This document shows, one piece after another, positions 25,328 through 37,334 of a DNA stretch of 64,000 nucleotides. Position 1 is the stretch's first letter, and each line of letters begins with the position of its first letter. The position numbers were made by a program, and so were the translations under genes. Origin of the DNA: Novosphingobium hassiacum (GTDB lineage: Bacteria > Pseudomonadota > Alphaproteobacteria > Sphingomonadales > Sphingomonadaceae); NCBI RefSeq assembly GCF_014196055.1, contig NZ_JACICY010000002.1, positions 1 through 64,000 of the forward strand. Direction: 5' to 3'. The notes below the pieces were generated by a model that ran no database searches, was not told where the DNA came from, and worked only from the letters and a program-made list of their open reading frames with translations.

Positions 25328-26002
25328 TCAGCGGATCAGCAGGCCCCAGCCCGAGAGGAGCTGTTCGGCCTGCTCGCGTGAGATGATCGCGCCGCGGAAC
25401 AGCGCGGCATCCTCGAGGGTCAGGCCGCCGAGGTCCGCACCACGCAAGTCCGCGCCCGCAAAGCGCGAGCCCTTGAGGTTCGCCTCGCGCAGGCTGCAGC
25501 CTTCGAACACGGTCGAGCGGAAGTCGCACTTGGTAAGGTCGGCCTGAGCCAGATCGACGCGGCGCAGCGTTTCCTTGCGGAATGACAGGCCCGACAGCCG
25601 CGCATTGACCAGCAGGACTTCATCGAACGTGAAGCTCGTGCCACGCGCGGAGTCGAAATCCGCACCGGTCATGCGCGTGCCGGTGAACTTGGCTGAGTCG
25701 ATATTGGCGCGGCGGAAAACCGCGTTGTTGAGGTCGCACCCGGTGAAGGCCGCCTCGCTCAGGTCTGCCGCCCCGAAATTGGCAAACGCGCCGCGGCACG
25801 ATTGCCAGCTCGTACCCGTAAGCGTCGCCTTCGACAGATCGGCATGACGCAAGCTGCAGCGATCGAACGTCCAGCCCGACAAGTCGAGCCCGGAAAGGTC
25901 GGCCTCGTCGAGATCGCAAGCGATCAGACGGGCGGGCGCCCCGCACAGGCTCTCGATGTCGGTGCGGGCAAGGCTGCGGTCGGCAAGTTCGGTCAGGCTC
26001 AT
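25328..26002 (-). CDS. Pentapeptide-repeat protein
   Basis: 224 residues. Most of the chain is A(D/N)LxX repeats such as DEADLSGLDLSG, RHADLSKATLTG, AADLSEAAFTGCDLNNAVFR and REANLKGSRFAGADLRGADL, giving a right-handed quadrilateral beta-helix. Length and repeat density resemble Qnr/McbG-type DNA-mimic proteins, but that role is not shown by sequence alone. It is convergent with lysC with one base between the stops. Confidence 0.88.
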   Translation of the reverse strand: MSLTELADRSLARTDIESLCGAPARLIACDLDEADLSGLDLSGWTFDRCSLRHADLSKATLTGTSWQSCRGAFANFGAADLSEAAFTGCDLNNAVFRRANIDSAKFTGTRMTGADFDSARGTSFTFDEVLLVNARLSGLSFRKETLRRVDLAQADLTKCDFRSTVFEGCSLREANLKGSRFAGADLRGADLGGLTLEDAALFRGAIISREQAEQLLSGWGLLIR

Positions 26003-26113
26003 CGCTGTGGCATAAGCGTGGGCGCGATCGCAAGCCAGCGAACTCGGGCCTTGTTGCGGACACGTTGCGGCCCTAAAGCGCGCGCCAGCCTATCGTACGG
26101 GATCTCGAGCACA

Positions 26114-27124
26114 ATGACCGCAACCCCCAAGACTACCGACATGATGCGGCGTGGTGCCGAATTTCTCGGGACCGAGCACGCCATCCTGTGCGGAGCGATG
26201 AGCTGGGTTTCGGAACGCAATCTGGTCTCGGCAATCAGCAACGCGGGCGGCTTTGGCGTGATCGCCTGCGGCGCGATGACGCCTGAATTGCTCGACACCG
26301 AGATTGCTGCGACCAAGGCGCTGACGACCAAGCCCTTCGGCGTGAACCTGATCACCATGCACCCGATGCTGTTCGATCTGATCGCAGTCTGTGCCAAGCA
26401 CCAGATCAGCCATGTCGTGCTGGCAGGCGGGATTCCCCCCAAGGGCAGCGTCGAGGCGATCAAGGCGTTCGGCGCCAAGGTTCTGGTTTTCGCGCCGACG
26501 CTGGCCTTGGCCAAGAAGCTGCTGCGGTCGGGCGCCGACGCGCTGGTAATCGAAGGCTCGGAAGCCGGCGGGCACATTGGCCCGGTCTCCACCTCGGTGC
26601 TGGCACAGGAATTCCTGCCCGCGCTGGCCGATGAGCATATCGTGTTCGTGGCGGGCGGCATCGGCCGGGGCGAGATGATCGCGAGCTATCTCGAAATGGG
26701 CGCTTCGGGCGTGCAACTGGGTACGCGCTTTGCCTGCGCCACAGAATCGATCGCGCACCCCGCGTTCAAGGCGGCGTTCTTCCGCGGCAATGCGCGCGAT
26801 GCCGTGGCCAGCGTGCAAGTCGATCCGCGCCTGCCGGTGATCCCGGTCCGCGCGCTGAAGAACAAGGGTTCCGAAGAGTTCACGGCCAAGCAGATCGAGG
26901 TCGCCAAGCGGCTCGACGAGGGCCTTGTCGATATGATTGCGGCGCAGCTCGAGATCGAGCATTTCTGGGCGGGCGCCCTGCGCCGCGCAGTGATTGAGGG
27001 CGATGTCGAGCGCGGTTCGGTCATGGCCGGACAGTCGGTCGGCATGGTGACGAAGGAAGAGCCGGTGGCCGAGATCATCGCGCAATTGATGGCCGAGAGC
27101 GAGGACGCCCTCACCCGCCGCTGA
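26114..27124 (+). CDS. Nitronate monooxygenase/FabK-like FMN oxidoreductase
   Basis: 336 residues, TIM-barrel flavoprotein of the 2-nitropropane dioxygenase family. Signatures: LCGAMSWVSERNLVSAISNA with GGFGVI, KPFGVNL, GADALVIEGSEAGGHIGP (the EGxEAGGH loop), FVAGGIGRGEMIASYLEMGA and GVQLGTRFACATES, which bind FMN phosphate. It could detoxify nitronates or act as an enoyl-ACP reductase-like enzyme. It is followed by an MFS exporter gene after 26 bp on the same strand. Confidence 0.87.
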   Translation: MTATPKTTDMMRRGAEFLGTEHAILCGAMSWVSERNLVSAISNAGGFGVIACGAMTPELLDTEIAATKALTTKPFGVNLITMHPMLFDLIAVCAKHQISHVVLAGGIPPKGSVEAIKAFGAKVLVFAPTLALAKKLLRSGADALVIEGSEAGGHIGPVSTSVLAQEFLPALADEHIVFVAGGIGRGEMIASYLEMGASGVQLGTRFACATESIAHPAFKAAFFRGNARDAVASVQVDPRLPVIPVRALKNKGSEEFTAKQIEVAKRLDEGLVDMIAAQLEIEHFWAGALRRAVIEGDVERGSVMAGQSVGMVTKEEPVAEIIAQLMAESEDALTRR

Positions 27125-27150
27125 TCGATCCCCCAACGGAGTTCCCCTGC

Positions 27151-28416
27151 ATGACGCATCGCGCTTCGTTCGGGATCGTGTTCGCGATCGTGATGATCGA
27201 CATGCTCGGGTTCGGCATCGTCGCGCCGGTGATGCCGGGGCTGATCATGCAACTTGCGCGGGTCGATGTCGGCACCGCGGCGGAATACGCCGGCTGGCTG
27301 GGCGCGGGCTACGCGCTGATGCAGTTCGTGTTCGCACCGATCATCGGCAACCTGTCGGACCGCTACGGGCGCAGGCCGGTATTGCTCGCCGCCGTATTGA
27401 TGCTGGGCCTCGATTACCTGTTGCAGGCGATGGCGCCCCAATTCTGGTGGCTGGTGATCGGGCGCTTGCTGGCGGGCGTTACCGGCGCAAGCTTTTCCGC
27501 CGCTTATGCCTACATTGCCGACGTTACCCCGCCCGAAAAACGCGCGGCGAACTTCGGGATGATTGGGCTGGCTTTCGGCTTCGGGTTTGTCGTCGGGCCA
27601 GCGCTAGGCGGCCTGCTCGGCTCGATCAGCCCGCGTCTGCCGTTCTATGCGGCCGCCGCTCTGGCGCTGACCAACTTCGTGTTCGGACTGGTCTTCCTCA
27701 AGGAATCGCTGGGCCGGGAAAACCGCCGTCCGTTCGACTGGCGCAAGGCCAACGCGGTCTCCACGCTCAAGGCCTTGCGCGGGCAAAGCCCGACCGTGCT
27801 GTGGTTCGTTGCAGCGCTCGGCATGTGGCAGCTGGCGCATGTCGTTTACCCTGCGGTGTGGTCGTTCTTCGCGATTGCCGCTTACGGCTTCACCGTCCGC
27901 GATGTCGGGCTGGCGCTGGCAGTGGTCGGCCTGACCAGTGCGCTCGTTCAGGGCGTCGGCCTGCGCCTGGCCTTGCCCAAGCTGGGCGAGCGGCGCGCGG
28001 TGCTGTTGGGCGTTGCGGGGCTATGCGCATCGGCCGTGCTCTACAACGTCGCGCACACCCACTGGCAGGTCTATCTGGCGATTGCGGTCGGGTCGTTGCA
28101 GGGCTTCGTGCAGCCACCCATTGCCGCGTTCAACAGCCGCGCGGTCGATGCGCGCAGCCAAGGCGAATTGCAGGGCGCGGTGACCTCGATCGGCAGCATC
28201 GCGGCGATTGTCGGGCCACCGCTCTATACGCAGGCACTGGCGCGCTTCAGCGGGCCGAACGCGATCATCGATCTGCCGGGCATGCCCATGCTGCTGTCGG
28301 CGGCAATTTCATTGATCACGCTGGCGCTGTTCTGGAAGGGCGCGTCATTGCTCACCCGCGAAACGGGCGGCGCGGCGCTGAACGCAGGTCAACCCTCCAG
28401 CTCGACATCCCAGTAG
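27151..28416 (+). CDS. TetA-like MFS exporter
   Basis: 421 residues with 12 predicted membrane helices. MFS motif A is GNLSDRYGRRPVLL between helices 2 and 3; FVVGPALGGLLG is motif C of drug/H+ antiporters. The N-terminus VIMIDMLGFGIVAPVMPGL and the helix-4 region GASFSAAYAYIADVTPPEKR are typical of the TCR/Tet subfamily. Substrate cannot be told from sequence; no TetR repressor gene is adjacent. Its end overlaps the convergent HNH gene by 28 bp. Confidence 0.88.
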   Translation: MTHRASFGIVFAIVMIDMLGFGIVAPVMPGLIMQLARVDVGTAAEYAGWLGAGYALMQFVFAPIIGNLSDRYGRRPVLLAAVLMLGLDYLLQAMAPQFWWLVIGRLLAGVTGASFSAAYAYIADVTPPEKRAANFGMIGLAFGFGFVVGPALGGLLGSISPRLPFYAAAALALTNFVFGLVFLKESLGRENRRPFDWRKANAVSTLKALRGQSPTVLWFVAALGMWQLAHVVYPAVWSFFAIAAYGFTVRDVGLALAVVGLTSALVQGVGLRLALPKLGERRAVLLGVAGLCASAVLYNVAHTHWQVYLAIAVGSLQGFVQPPIAAFNSRAVDARSQGELQGAVTSIGSIAAIVGPPLYTQALARFSGPNAIIDLPGMPMLLSAAISLITLALFWKGASLLTRETGGAALNAGQPSSSTSQ

Positions 28417-29045
28417 AGCCAGTCGCGCCAGGTTTCGTGCAGGTAGTTGGGCGGAAACGCGCGCCCGCGTTCCTGCAATTGCCATGAGGTCGGGCGGATC
28501 GCGCGGCTCATCAGCTTCATCCGCGCCTGCTCAGGGGTGCGGCCACCCTTGCGCAGATTACACGGCGCGCAGGCCGCCGCGACGTTCTCCCACGAGGTGC
28601 GCCCACCCAGACGGCGCGGGACGATGTGATCGAAGGTCAGCTGTTCGAGACTGCCGCAATACTGGCACTGGAAGCCGTCGCGCAGGAACAGGTTGAAGCG
28701 GGTGAAGGCGGGATATTCGCTCGGCCGCACATACTGGCGCAGCGCGATGACCGAGGGCAGCTTCATGCCAAAGCCGGGGCTGTGTACCTCGCGGTCATAG
28801 GTATCGATGATGTCGACACGCTCAAGGAACACCGCCTTCACCGCCGTTTGCCACGGCCACAGGCTGAGCGGGTAATAGCTGAGCGGGGTGTAATCGGCAT
28901 TCAAGACAAGCGCGGGGCAATTTGATAGATGGCGATCATTGCCCAACACATGGTTCAGCGCGGCGCCATCGCCGCTATGGGGCTTGGCCGAAGCCGCCCG
29001 CTCGATCAGCGCCTTATGCAGCACGTCCTGTTCCGGTCCCTGCAT
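28389..29045 (-). CDS. HNH endonuclease family protein
   Basis: 218 residues. The HNH core is FQCQYCG...LTFDHIVPRRLGG...NVAAACAPCNLRKG, with two CxxC pairs for structural zinc and the catalytic D-H of FDHIVPR. The N-terminal NADYTPLSYYPLSLWPWQTA is typical of this chromosomal HNH family. It is convergent with and overlaps the MFS gene by 28 bp. The exact start is uncertain; the first ~35 residues are poorly conserved in character. Confidence 0.85.
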   Translation of the reverse strand: MQGPEQDVLHKALIERAASAKPHSGDGAALNHVLGNDRHLSNCPALVLNADYTPLSYYPLSLWPWQTAVKAVFLERVDIIDTYDREVHSPGFGMKLPSVIALRQYVRPSEYPAFTRFNLFLRDGFQCQYCGSLEQLTFDHIVPRRLGGRTSWENVAAACAPCNLRKGGRTPEQARMKLMSRAIRPTSWQLQERGRAFPPNYLHETWRDWLYWDVELEG

Positions 29046-29191
29046 GACGGGGCGGGCCCGCCTTCGCAGGGGCAGTCATGGCCGAGCCGGGTGACCGCAG
29101 TGTTACGCATGAGCAGCAAACAACACCCGTGCGAGTCCTCCGTCAAGGGGAAAGCCCTCAGGATTTCCACAGCCTGTTCAAGGCCGAGCGG

Positions 29192-30610
29192 TTAGAACGC
29201 GTAGGCAGTGACCAGATCGGTCAACAGGTCGCGCCCGGTCATGACCGACTTGACATAGACCCGCTCGTTCAACCCATGCGTGCCGCCGCCGTCGGGATTG
29301 CCGAACAGCCCGGGCGGGCCGTAGCTGGGAATGCCCACGGCTGACAGGAACACGCCATCGGTTGCGCCGGTGGACATCACCGGCACCAGCGGCACACCGG
29401 GATAGTACTTGGCCACCAGCTTTTCGGCTGGCCCGAGGATCGCGGGATTGAGCGGCGGAGCCTTGGCCTCGGGACCGCGATTGTCGGTGCGCACGACAGT
29501 CATCTTCGGATCGGCGATCACGCTTTCGAGCGTCTTGCGCACGTCCTCTGCAGAGACGCCGGGGAAGATGCGGCAGTTGATGTTGGCACCCGCGCGCTGT
29601 GGCAGCGCGTTGTTGGCGTGGCCGCCGTCGAGCAGCGTGGCGACGCATGTGGTGCGCAGCATCGAGTGGAACGAGCGGTCGGTGTTGAGCGTGGCTTCGG
29701 CAGCCTTGTCGACAGGGTTAGCGGCAATTGCGACCATCGCCTTGCCCATCGCATCGCCGCGTGCGGCGCCTGCCTTGGAAAAATAGGCGCGCGTGGTATC
29801 ATTGAGCATCAGCGGGAAATCGAAATCGCGGATGCGCGCGAGTGCATCGGACAACTCGTAAATCGCATTGTCCTTGATCGGGGCGGAGCTGTGCCCGCCA
29901 GGGTTGGTCGCCTCGACCCGGTAGTTGACGGGGGTCTTTTCGCCGACATGCATTGTCTGGACGACGACGCGACCACCCTGCTCCAGCGGCTTGTCGGTCC
30001 GTCCGCTGCCGCCTTCGTTAAGCGCGAATTCGGCGTCGATCAGATTGCGGCGGTTCTCGGACAGCCACTTCGCGCCGTTGAACGCGGTGCTGGTTTCCTC
30101 GCCGCAAGTCAGCGCCAGCTTGATCGTGCGCTTCGGGACCTTCCCCGCCATGCGCCAGCGCATCAGCATGTCGACCCAGATCGCGTCCATCGCCTTCATA
30201 TCGGCAACGCCGCGCCCGTAGAAATAACCGCCTTCCTCGATGAAGGTGTAGGGATCGCGGGTCCAGTCCTCGCGCTTGGCGACGACCACGTCGAGGTGAC
30301 CGAGCAGGAGGATCGGCTTTGCGGTCTTTGACGTGCCGGGCAGGACCGCGACGATGCCGCCCTCCTTGGGCGCTTCGGGCACGGCGAAACGATGGATCTC
30401 GGCGTCGGTAAACCCCGCCTTACGCAAGTGACCTTCGATCTTGTCGGCGAGCGCGGTGCAGCTGCCTGTCGTGATCGATGTGTCGGTCTCGACCATCTCC
30501 TTGTAGAGCGCGCGATAAGCCAGTTGATCGGGCCGCAGCGGCGTTTCTGCCGCTATCGCAGCAGCCATTGGCACCACCATCGGGATAAGCGTGGCGAGAA
30601 GTTTGCGCAT
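29192..30610 (-). CDS. Exported M20 family metallopeptidase
   Basis: 472 residues from ATG 30610 with a signal peptide (MRKLLATLIPMVVPMAAAIA). Zinc-site motifs: LLGHLDVVV (H, D), YGRGVADMKA (bridging D), LTCGEETS (catalytic E and ligand) and the late GGGTHGLNERVY (H). The dimerisation domain lies at ~215-340. It probably cleaves dipeptides or N-acyl amino acids in the periplasm. It is divergent from gyrB. Confidence 0.87.
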   Translation of the reverse strand: MRKLLATLIPMVVPMAAAIAAETPLRPDQLAYRALYKEMVETDTSITTGSCTALADKIEGHLRKAGFTDAEIHRFAVPEAPKEGGIVAVLPGTSKTAKPILLLGHLDVVVAKREDWTRDPYTFIEEGGYFYGRGVADMKAMDAIWVDMLMRWRMAGKVPKRTIKLALTCGEETSTAFNGAKWLSENRRNLIDAEFALNEGGSGRTDKPLEQGGRVVVQTMHVGEKTPVNYRVEATNPGGHSSAPIKDNAIYELSDALARIRDFDFPLMLNDTTRAYFSKAGAARGDAMGKAMVAIAANPVDKAAEATLNTDRSFHSMLRTTCVATLLDGGHANNALPQRAGANINCRIFPGVSAEDVRKTLESVIADPKMTVVRTDNRGPEAKAPPLNPAILGPAEKLVAKYYPGVPLVPVMSTGATDGVFLSAVGIPSYGPPGLFGNPDGGGTHGLNERVYVKSVMTGRDLLTDLVTAYAF

Positions 30611-30723
30611 GGTCGTGACGGCCCCCGGAGCAAATGCGTGTGCGCTTATCGTGCGCCAGCCTCGCCTCGTGCGCAAACGCCTTTTCCGGGATATCGCGGC
30701 CTGTGCAAAACAGGCCGGAATAG

Positions 30724-33526
<2,803 letters not shown>

Positions 33527-33530
<4 letters not shown>

Positions 33531-33877
33531 CGCTTCAGCGCGGCTTCCCACTCGTCTTCCTTGAAACCAACCAGCAAACCACCGGGGTATTCGACGATCG
33601 GGCGCTTGATTGCCGAGTTGTTTTCCGCAAGCACTTCTTCAGCCCCGGTCTGCCCGAGCGCGATTTTCTGCGCGTCATCCAGCTTGCGGTAGGTGGTCCC
33701 CGCCTTGTTGACGACCTTGGTCAGCCCGACCTTCGCTATCCACGCAGTAATCCGCGCTGGGCCGATCCCTTGCTTCTTGTAGTCGTGGAAGCTGTAGGCA
33801 ATGCCATTGGCCTCAAGCCACTTGCGCGCCTTCTTGACCGTGTCGCAGTTGGGGATGCCGTAGACGGTGATGCTCAT
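33527..33877 (-). CDS. ArsC/Spx/YffB family reductase-like protein
   Basis: 116 residues from ATG 33877 (MSITVYGIPNCDTVKKARKW). The thioredoxin-like fold has the single cysteine of PNCDTVKKA, as in YffB/ArsC relatives, plus FHDYKKQGI and the R-P motif of IKRPIVEYPGG. A true arsenate reductase is less likely without an ars operon. It overlaps the upstream ABM gene by 4 nt (ATGA), so the pair is coupled. Confidence 0.85.
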
Positions 33878-34185
33878 GGATTTTGCCTGTCGAAGTGGTG
33901 GATGCGCGAGGGCGTGCCCGCGTAGAGGGTGTAGCTTTCGTAGTATTCTGCGCGGCCTTTGGCTTGCACTTCTGCGTGCTCGGCGACGCGTCGCCAACCG
34001 AGGGCTGCAGCTTCGTCAGCCCATTCGGACAGGGCGATGACCTCGCCGTCTTCGGCGGTATAGCTCTTGAAGCTGCGGAAGCCCGGTTGCTGGCGAGCGA
34101 GTTGCTCCATCGCCTGCGCATCGGCGGCATAGGCGGCGGCATCGATGTCGGCGCGTTTGCGGTTGCGGAAGACGACGAGGTACAC
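33874..34185 (-). CDS. Antibiotic biosynthesis monooxygenase-like (ABM) domain protein
   Basis: 103 residues with the dimeric ferredoxin-like ABM pattern: MYLVVFRNRKRADID, QPGFRSFKSYTAEDGEVIAL and SEWADEAAALGWRRVAEHAE, ending YYESYTLYAG. Proteins of this kind include small monooxygenases and haem-degrading or stress enzymes; the role here is unknown. It is the first gene of a coupled pair with the ArsC-like protein. Confidence 0.78.
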   Translation of the reverse strand: MYLVVFRNRKRADIDAAAYAADAQAMEQLARQQPGFRSFKSYTAEDGEVIALSEWADEAAALGWRRVAEHAEVQAKGRAEYYESYTLYAGTPSRIHHFDRQNP

Positions 34186-34207
34186 TGGGTGAGCTTAGCG
34201 CGTGGGG

Positions 34208-34302
34208 CCACCACCCCCAACCCCCTCCTCTAAAGAAGAGGGGGCTTTTTGTTGTGCGCGCCTTCTCCCCCTCCCCTTCAGAGGAGGGGGCCGGGGGGTG
34301 GT
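34208..34302. repeat. Palindromic element, divergent copy 4
   Basis: CCACCACCCCCAACCCCCTC, hairpin CCCCCTC/GAGGGGG (loop CTCTAAAGAA region), spacer TTTTTGTTGTGCGCGCC, second hairpin CCCCTTCAGAGGAGGGG, and the end GGGGGGTGGTG. Layout and spacer motif match copies 2 and 3, with different hairpin loops. It lies between the divergent ABM gene and aroC, directly upstream of aroC. Confidence 0.75.
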
Positions 34303-34347
34303 GCTGCGACAGTGGACTTTTGGCCCGCATTGCGACATTGCGCCCCC

Positions 34348-35418
34348 ATGAGCCTGAACAGTTTCGGTCACGTGTTCCGTTTCACCACCTGGGGCGAAAG
34401 CCACGGGCCGGCGCTGGGCGCCGTGGTCGACGGATGTCCTCCGGGACTGGCGCTGTCCGAAGCGGACCTCCAGCCGTTCCTCGACGCGCGCCGCCCAGGG
34501 CAATCGCGCTTTACCACGCAGCGGCAGGAGCCCGATCAGGTCCGCATCCTGTCGGGCGTGTTCGAGGGCAAGACGACCGGCACCCCGATCAGCCTGATGA
34601 TCGAAAACGTCGACCAGCGCTCCAAGGACTATGGCGATGTCGCCAAGGCCTATCGTCCCGGTCATGCCGACTATGCCTATGACGCCAAGTACGGCTTTCG
34701 CGACTATCGCGGCGGCGGGCGCTCCTCGGCGCGCGAGACGGCGGCGCGGGTGGCGGCAGGGGGCGTGGCGCGGCTGGTGATCCCCGAGGTCACGATCATC
34801 GGATACGTTAGCGCCATCGGCGGCGATGCCATCGATATGGCGAAGTTCGACGCTGCGCAGATCGCAGCCAATCCGTTCTTCTGCCCTGATGCACAAGCCG
34901 CCGTGCGCTGGGAAAAGCTGGTGGACGATGCGCGCAAGTCCGGCTCGTCATTGGGCGCGGTGGTCGAATGCGTTGCGACCGGCGTTCCAGCAGGCTGGGG
35001 GGCGCCGCTCTATGCCAAGCTCGATGCCGAACTTGCCCATGCGATGATGGGGATCAACGCGGTCAAGGGCATTGAAATCGGCGACGGCTTTGCCGCTGCC
35101 GCCAATACCGGCGAAGGCAATGCCGATCCGATGCGGCCCGGTGCTGGCGCGCCACAGTTCACCGCCAACCATGCGGGCGGTATCGCGGGCGGCATCTCGA
35201 CCGGTCAGCCGGTGGTCGTGCGCGTGGCGTTCAAGCCGACCTCGTCGATCCTCACGCCGATGCCGACGATTACGCGGGGGGGCGAGGCAACCGAGCTGTT
35301 TACCAAGGGTCGCCACGACCCCTGCGTCGGCATTCGCGGCGTTCCGGTGGTCGAGGCGATGATGGCACTGGTGCTGGCCGACCAGAAGATGCTGCACCGG
35401 GCGCAATGTGGCGGTTGA
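34348..35418 (+). CDS. aroC: Chorismate synthase
   Basis: Last enzyme of the shikimate pathway, converting EPSP to chorismate with reduced FMN. 356 residues from ATG 34348. Signatures: [77 protein letters not shown] and the late [20 protein letters not shown]. The preceding repeat element leaves about 45 bp for leader sequence. Confidence 0.96.
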   Translation: MSLNSFGHVFRFTTWGESHGPALGAVVDGCPPGLALSEADLQPFLDARRPGQSRFTTQRQEPDQVRILSGVFEGKTTGTPISLMIENVDQRSKDYGDVAKAYRPGHADYAYDAKYGFRDYRGGGRSSARETAARVAAGGVARLVIPEVTIIGYVSAIGGDAIDMAKFDAAQIAANPFFCPDAQAAVRWEKLVDDARKSGSSLGAVVECVATGVPAGWGAPLYAKLDAELAHAMMGINAVKGIEIGDGFAAAANTGEGNADPMRPGAGAPQFTANHAGGIAGGISTGQPVVVRVAFKPTSSILTPMPTITRGGEATELFTKGRHDPCVGIRGVPVVEAMMALVLADQKMLHRAQCGG

Positions 35419-35474
35419 GGTACTTGTGAAAGGTCGTTAGTCTCAGCCGTAACAATATTGCGGGAGCATCGATT

Positions 35475-36794
35475 TTGGCCAAGCGCCTGACACTCTACAT
35501 CGTCATCGGCATGGTGCTCGGCATTCTCGTCGGCTTTGCGCTCAACACCAGTTACCCGGCAGGCGATCCACGGCTGGCGCAGATCGCCGACTACCTGAAA
35601 CTGCTGCCCGACATCTTTCTGCATCTGATCAAGATGATCATCGCACCGCTGATTCTGGCGACACTGGTCGCGGGGATCGCAGGGATGGGCGACAGCGCCG
35701 CTCTCGGGCGCATCGGTGGACGGGCTCTGGCGTGGTTCATCACCGCCAGCCTGATCTCGATCAGCTTGGGGCTGGTGCTGGTCAACCTGTTCAAGCCGGG
35801 CGTCGGCCTCGAATTCACCGCAGCAGGCGATGTCGGGGAGCTGGCGACGGCGGACTTCACGCTGCGCCACTTCGTGCTCGAAATCTTCCCGACCAGCGCG
35901 CTGGACGCGATGGCCAACAACAACGTGCTGCAGATCCTAGTGTTCTCGCTGTTCGCAGGCGTCGCGCTCTCGGCCATCGGCGAGACGGGCGCGCCGATCG
36001 TGCGCGGGTGCGAGGCTCTGGCCAAGCTGATGCTGCAGATCACCGACTATGTGATGCGCTTTGCGCCGTTCGCGGTGTTCGGCGCGCTGGCGGCGGTGAT
36101 CGCCACGCGCGGCCTCGGGATCATCATCACCTACGGCGTGTTCGTGTCCGAGTTCTACTTTGGCCTGCTGATCCTGTGGACGATCCTGCTGGGATTGGGC
36201 GCGATCTTCCTCAAGGGCCGGATCTTCTTGCTCGCCCGCTATATCCGCGAGCCGCTGCTGCTCGCATTCTCGACCGCGAGTTCGGAATCTGCGCTGCCCA
36301 AGCTGTTCGAACAGCTCGATCGGTTCGGCGTGCCGCGCCGCATCTCGGGCTTCGTGCTGCCACTGGGCTACAGCTTCAATCTTGACGGTTCGATGATGTA
36401 CACCAGCTTTGCAACGATCTTCATCGCGCAGGCTTATGGGATCGAGCTGTCTGCGGGCCAGCAGATCGCGATGCTGCTGACGCTGATGGTCACGTCCAAG
36501 GGCATCGCCGGTGTGCCCCGCGCCAGCCTCGTGGTGATCGCCGCAACGCTGACCCAGTTCGGGTTGCCGCTGGAAGGCATCGCACTGCTGCTCGGCGTCG
36601 ACACCTTCCTCGACATGGGCCGCACCGCAACCAACGTTGTGGGCAACGCGGTGGCGACCTCGGTCATCACCAAGTGGGAAGGCATGCTGCAACCGCCGAT
36701 GGACCCCGACGCCGAGCCACCGCATGCGCCCGCGCACACGGCAGCCGATGGGCGTGCGGGGTTGAACCTGGATCCGGTGAACTTCGAGAGGTGA
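35475..36794 (+). CDS. Dicarboxylate/cation symporter (DctA/GltP family)
   Basis: 439 residues; sodium- or proton-coupled carrier for C4-dicarboxylates or glutamate. Family motifs: KMIIAPLILATLVAGIAG, the serine-rich hairpin AFSTASSESALPKLFEQLDR, GYSFNLDGSMMYTSFATIFI, and FLDMGRTATNVVGNAVATSV for substrate and cation. TTG 35475 is the likely start, 8 nt after GGGAG. The last ~30 residues are a hydrophilic His/Pro/Ala tail. Confidence 0.9.
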   Translation: MAKRLTLYIVIGMVLGILVGFALNTSYPAGDPRLAQIADYLKLLPDIFLHLIKMIIAPLILATLVAGIAGMGDSAALGRIGGRALAWFITASLISISLGLVLVNLFKPGVGLEFTAAGDVGELATADFTLRHFVLEIFPTSALDAMANNNVLQILVFSLFAGVALSAIGETGAPIVRGCEALAKLMLQITDYVMRFAPFAVFGALAAVIATRGLGIIITYGVFVSEFYFGLLILWTILLGLGAIFLKGRIFLLARYIREPLLLAFSTASSESALPKLFEQLDRFGVPRRISGFVLPLGYSFNLDGSMMYTSFATIFIAQAYGIELSAGQQIAMLLTLMVTSKGIAGVPRASLVVIAATLTQFGLPLEGIALLLGVDTFLDMGRTATNVVGNAVATSVITKWEGMLQPPMDPDAEPPHAPAHTAADGRAGLNLDPVNFER

Positions 36795-36816
36795 CCCTCG
36801 GCTTCCATACTCCCTG

Positions 36817-36887
36817 CGTCATCCCCGCGCAGGCGGGGATCCAGAGTCCACTCACCGCACTGGATCCCCGCCTGCGCGGGGATGACG
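36817..36887. repeat. Perfect 28-bp inverted repeat (CGTCATCCCCGC family)
   Basis: Arms 36817-36844 and 36860-36887 are exact reverse complements with a 15-bp spacer. Each arm has its own internal hairpin (ATCCCCGC/GCGGGGAT). The CGTCATCCCCGC...GCGGGGATCCAG sequence is a dispersed repeat widespread in proteobacteria. It lies between convergent genes and could also terminate both. Confidence 0.88.
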
Positions 36888-36926
36888 GAATGGCCGATGT
36901 CAGGGTGTGCCGGAGCGCTATCGCCC

Positions 36927-37334
36927 CTACTTGACCAGTTCCACCGGCGTGAATTGGCCAAGTCCGCACGAACCGCGATTGATCGGGCCGCTGCCACCAG
37001 TGTTGGCGATCACCGTGATGATATCGACGTTGCACAGCTGAGTCAGCGACGTGGCGTAGGAAAATGCGCGTTCGAAGCCGAGACTGTTGCAGCGGTTGGG
37101 CAGAGTGTTGCGGTACCAGCGATTGCCGTTGGTGCGAAAGTCGATGGTCCAGTCGTCGCGCACCCGGCTTTCACGGATCGACTGAAGCGGCAGGCAGCTG
37201 ACCGGTGTGCCCACAACGCGAACAGCCGGGACATCTTTGCTCTGGCCAGATCCGGCGCGCTGGTCGCTGGCTGGCGCGGCACAGCTGGCCAGTGCGGCAG
37301 CGGAAAGCAGTAGGATCGAAGTCATGCGTTTCAT
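36927..37334 (-). CDS. DUF6491-like lipoprotein
   Basis: 135 residues from ATG 37334. Lipobox LASC (MKRMTSILLLSAAALASCAA) predicts acylation at C18. The mature part has SCLPLQSIRESRVRDDWTID, GNRWYRNTLPNRCNSLGFER and QLCNVDIITVIANTGG with GSCGLGQF: four cysteines that could form two disulfides. This pattern matches a family common in sphingomonads (DUF6491), function unknown. Last gene of a coupled M48-nth-lipoprotein operon; it overlaps nth by 4 nt. Confidence 0.78.
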   Translation of the reverse strand: MKRMTSILLLSAAALASCAAPASDQRAGSGQSKDVPAVRVVGTPVSCLPLQSIRESRVRDDWTIDFRTNGNRWYRNTLPNRCNSLGFERAFSYATSLTQLCNVDIITVIANTGGSGPINRGSCGLGQFTPVELVK

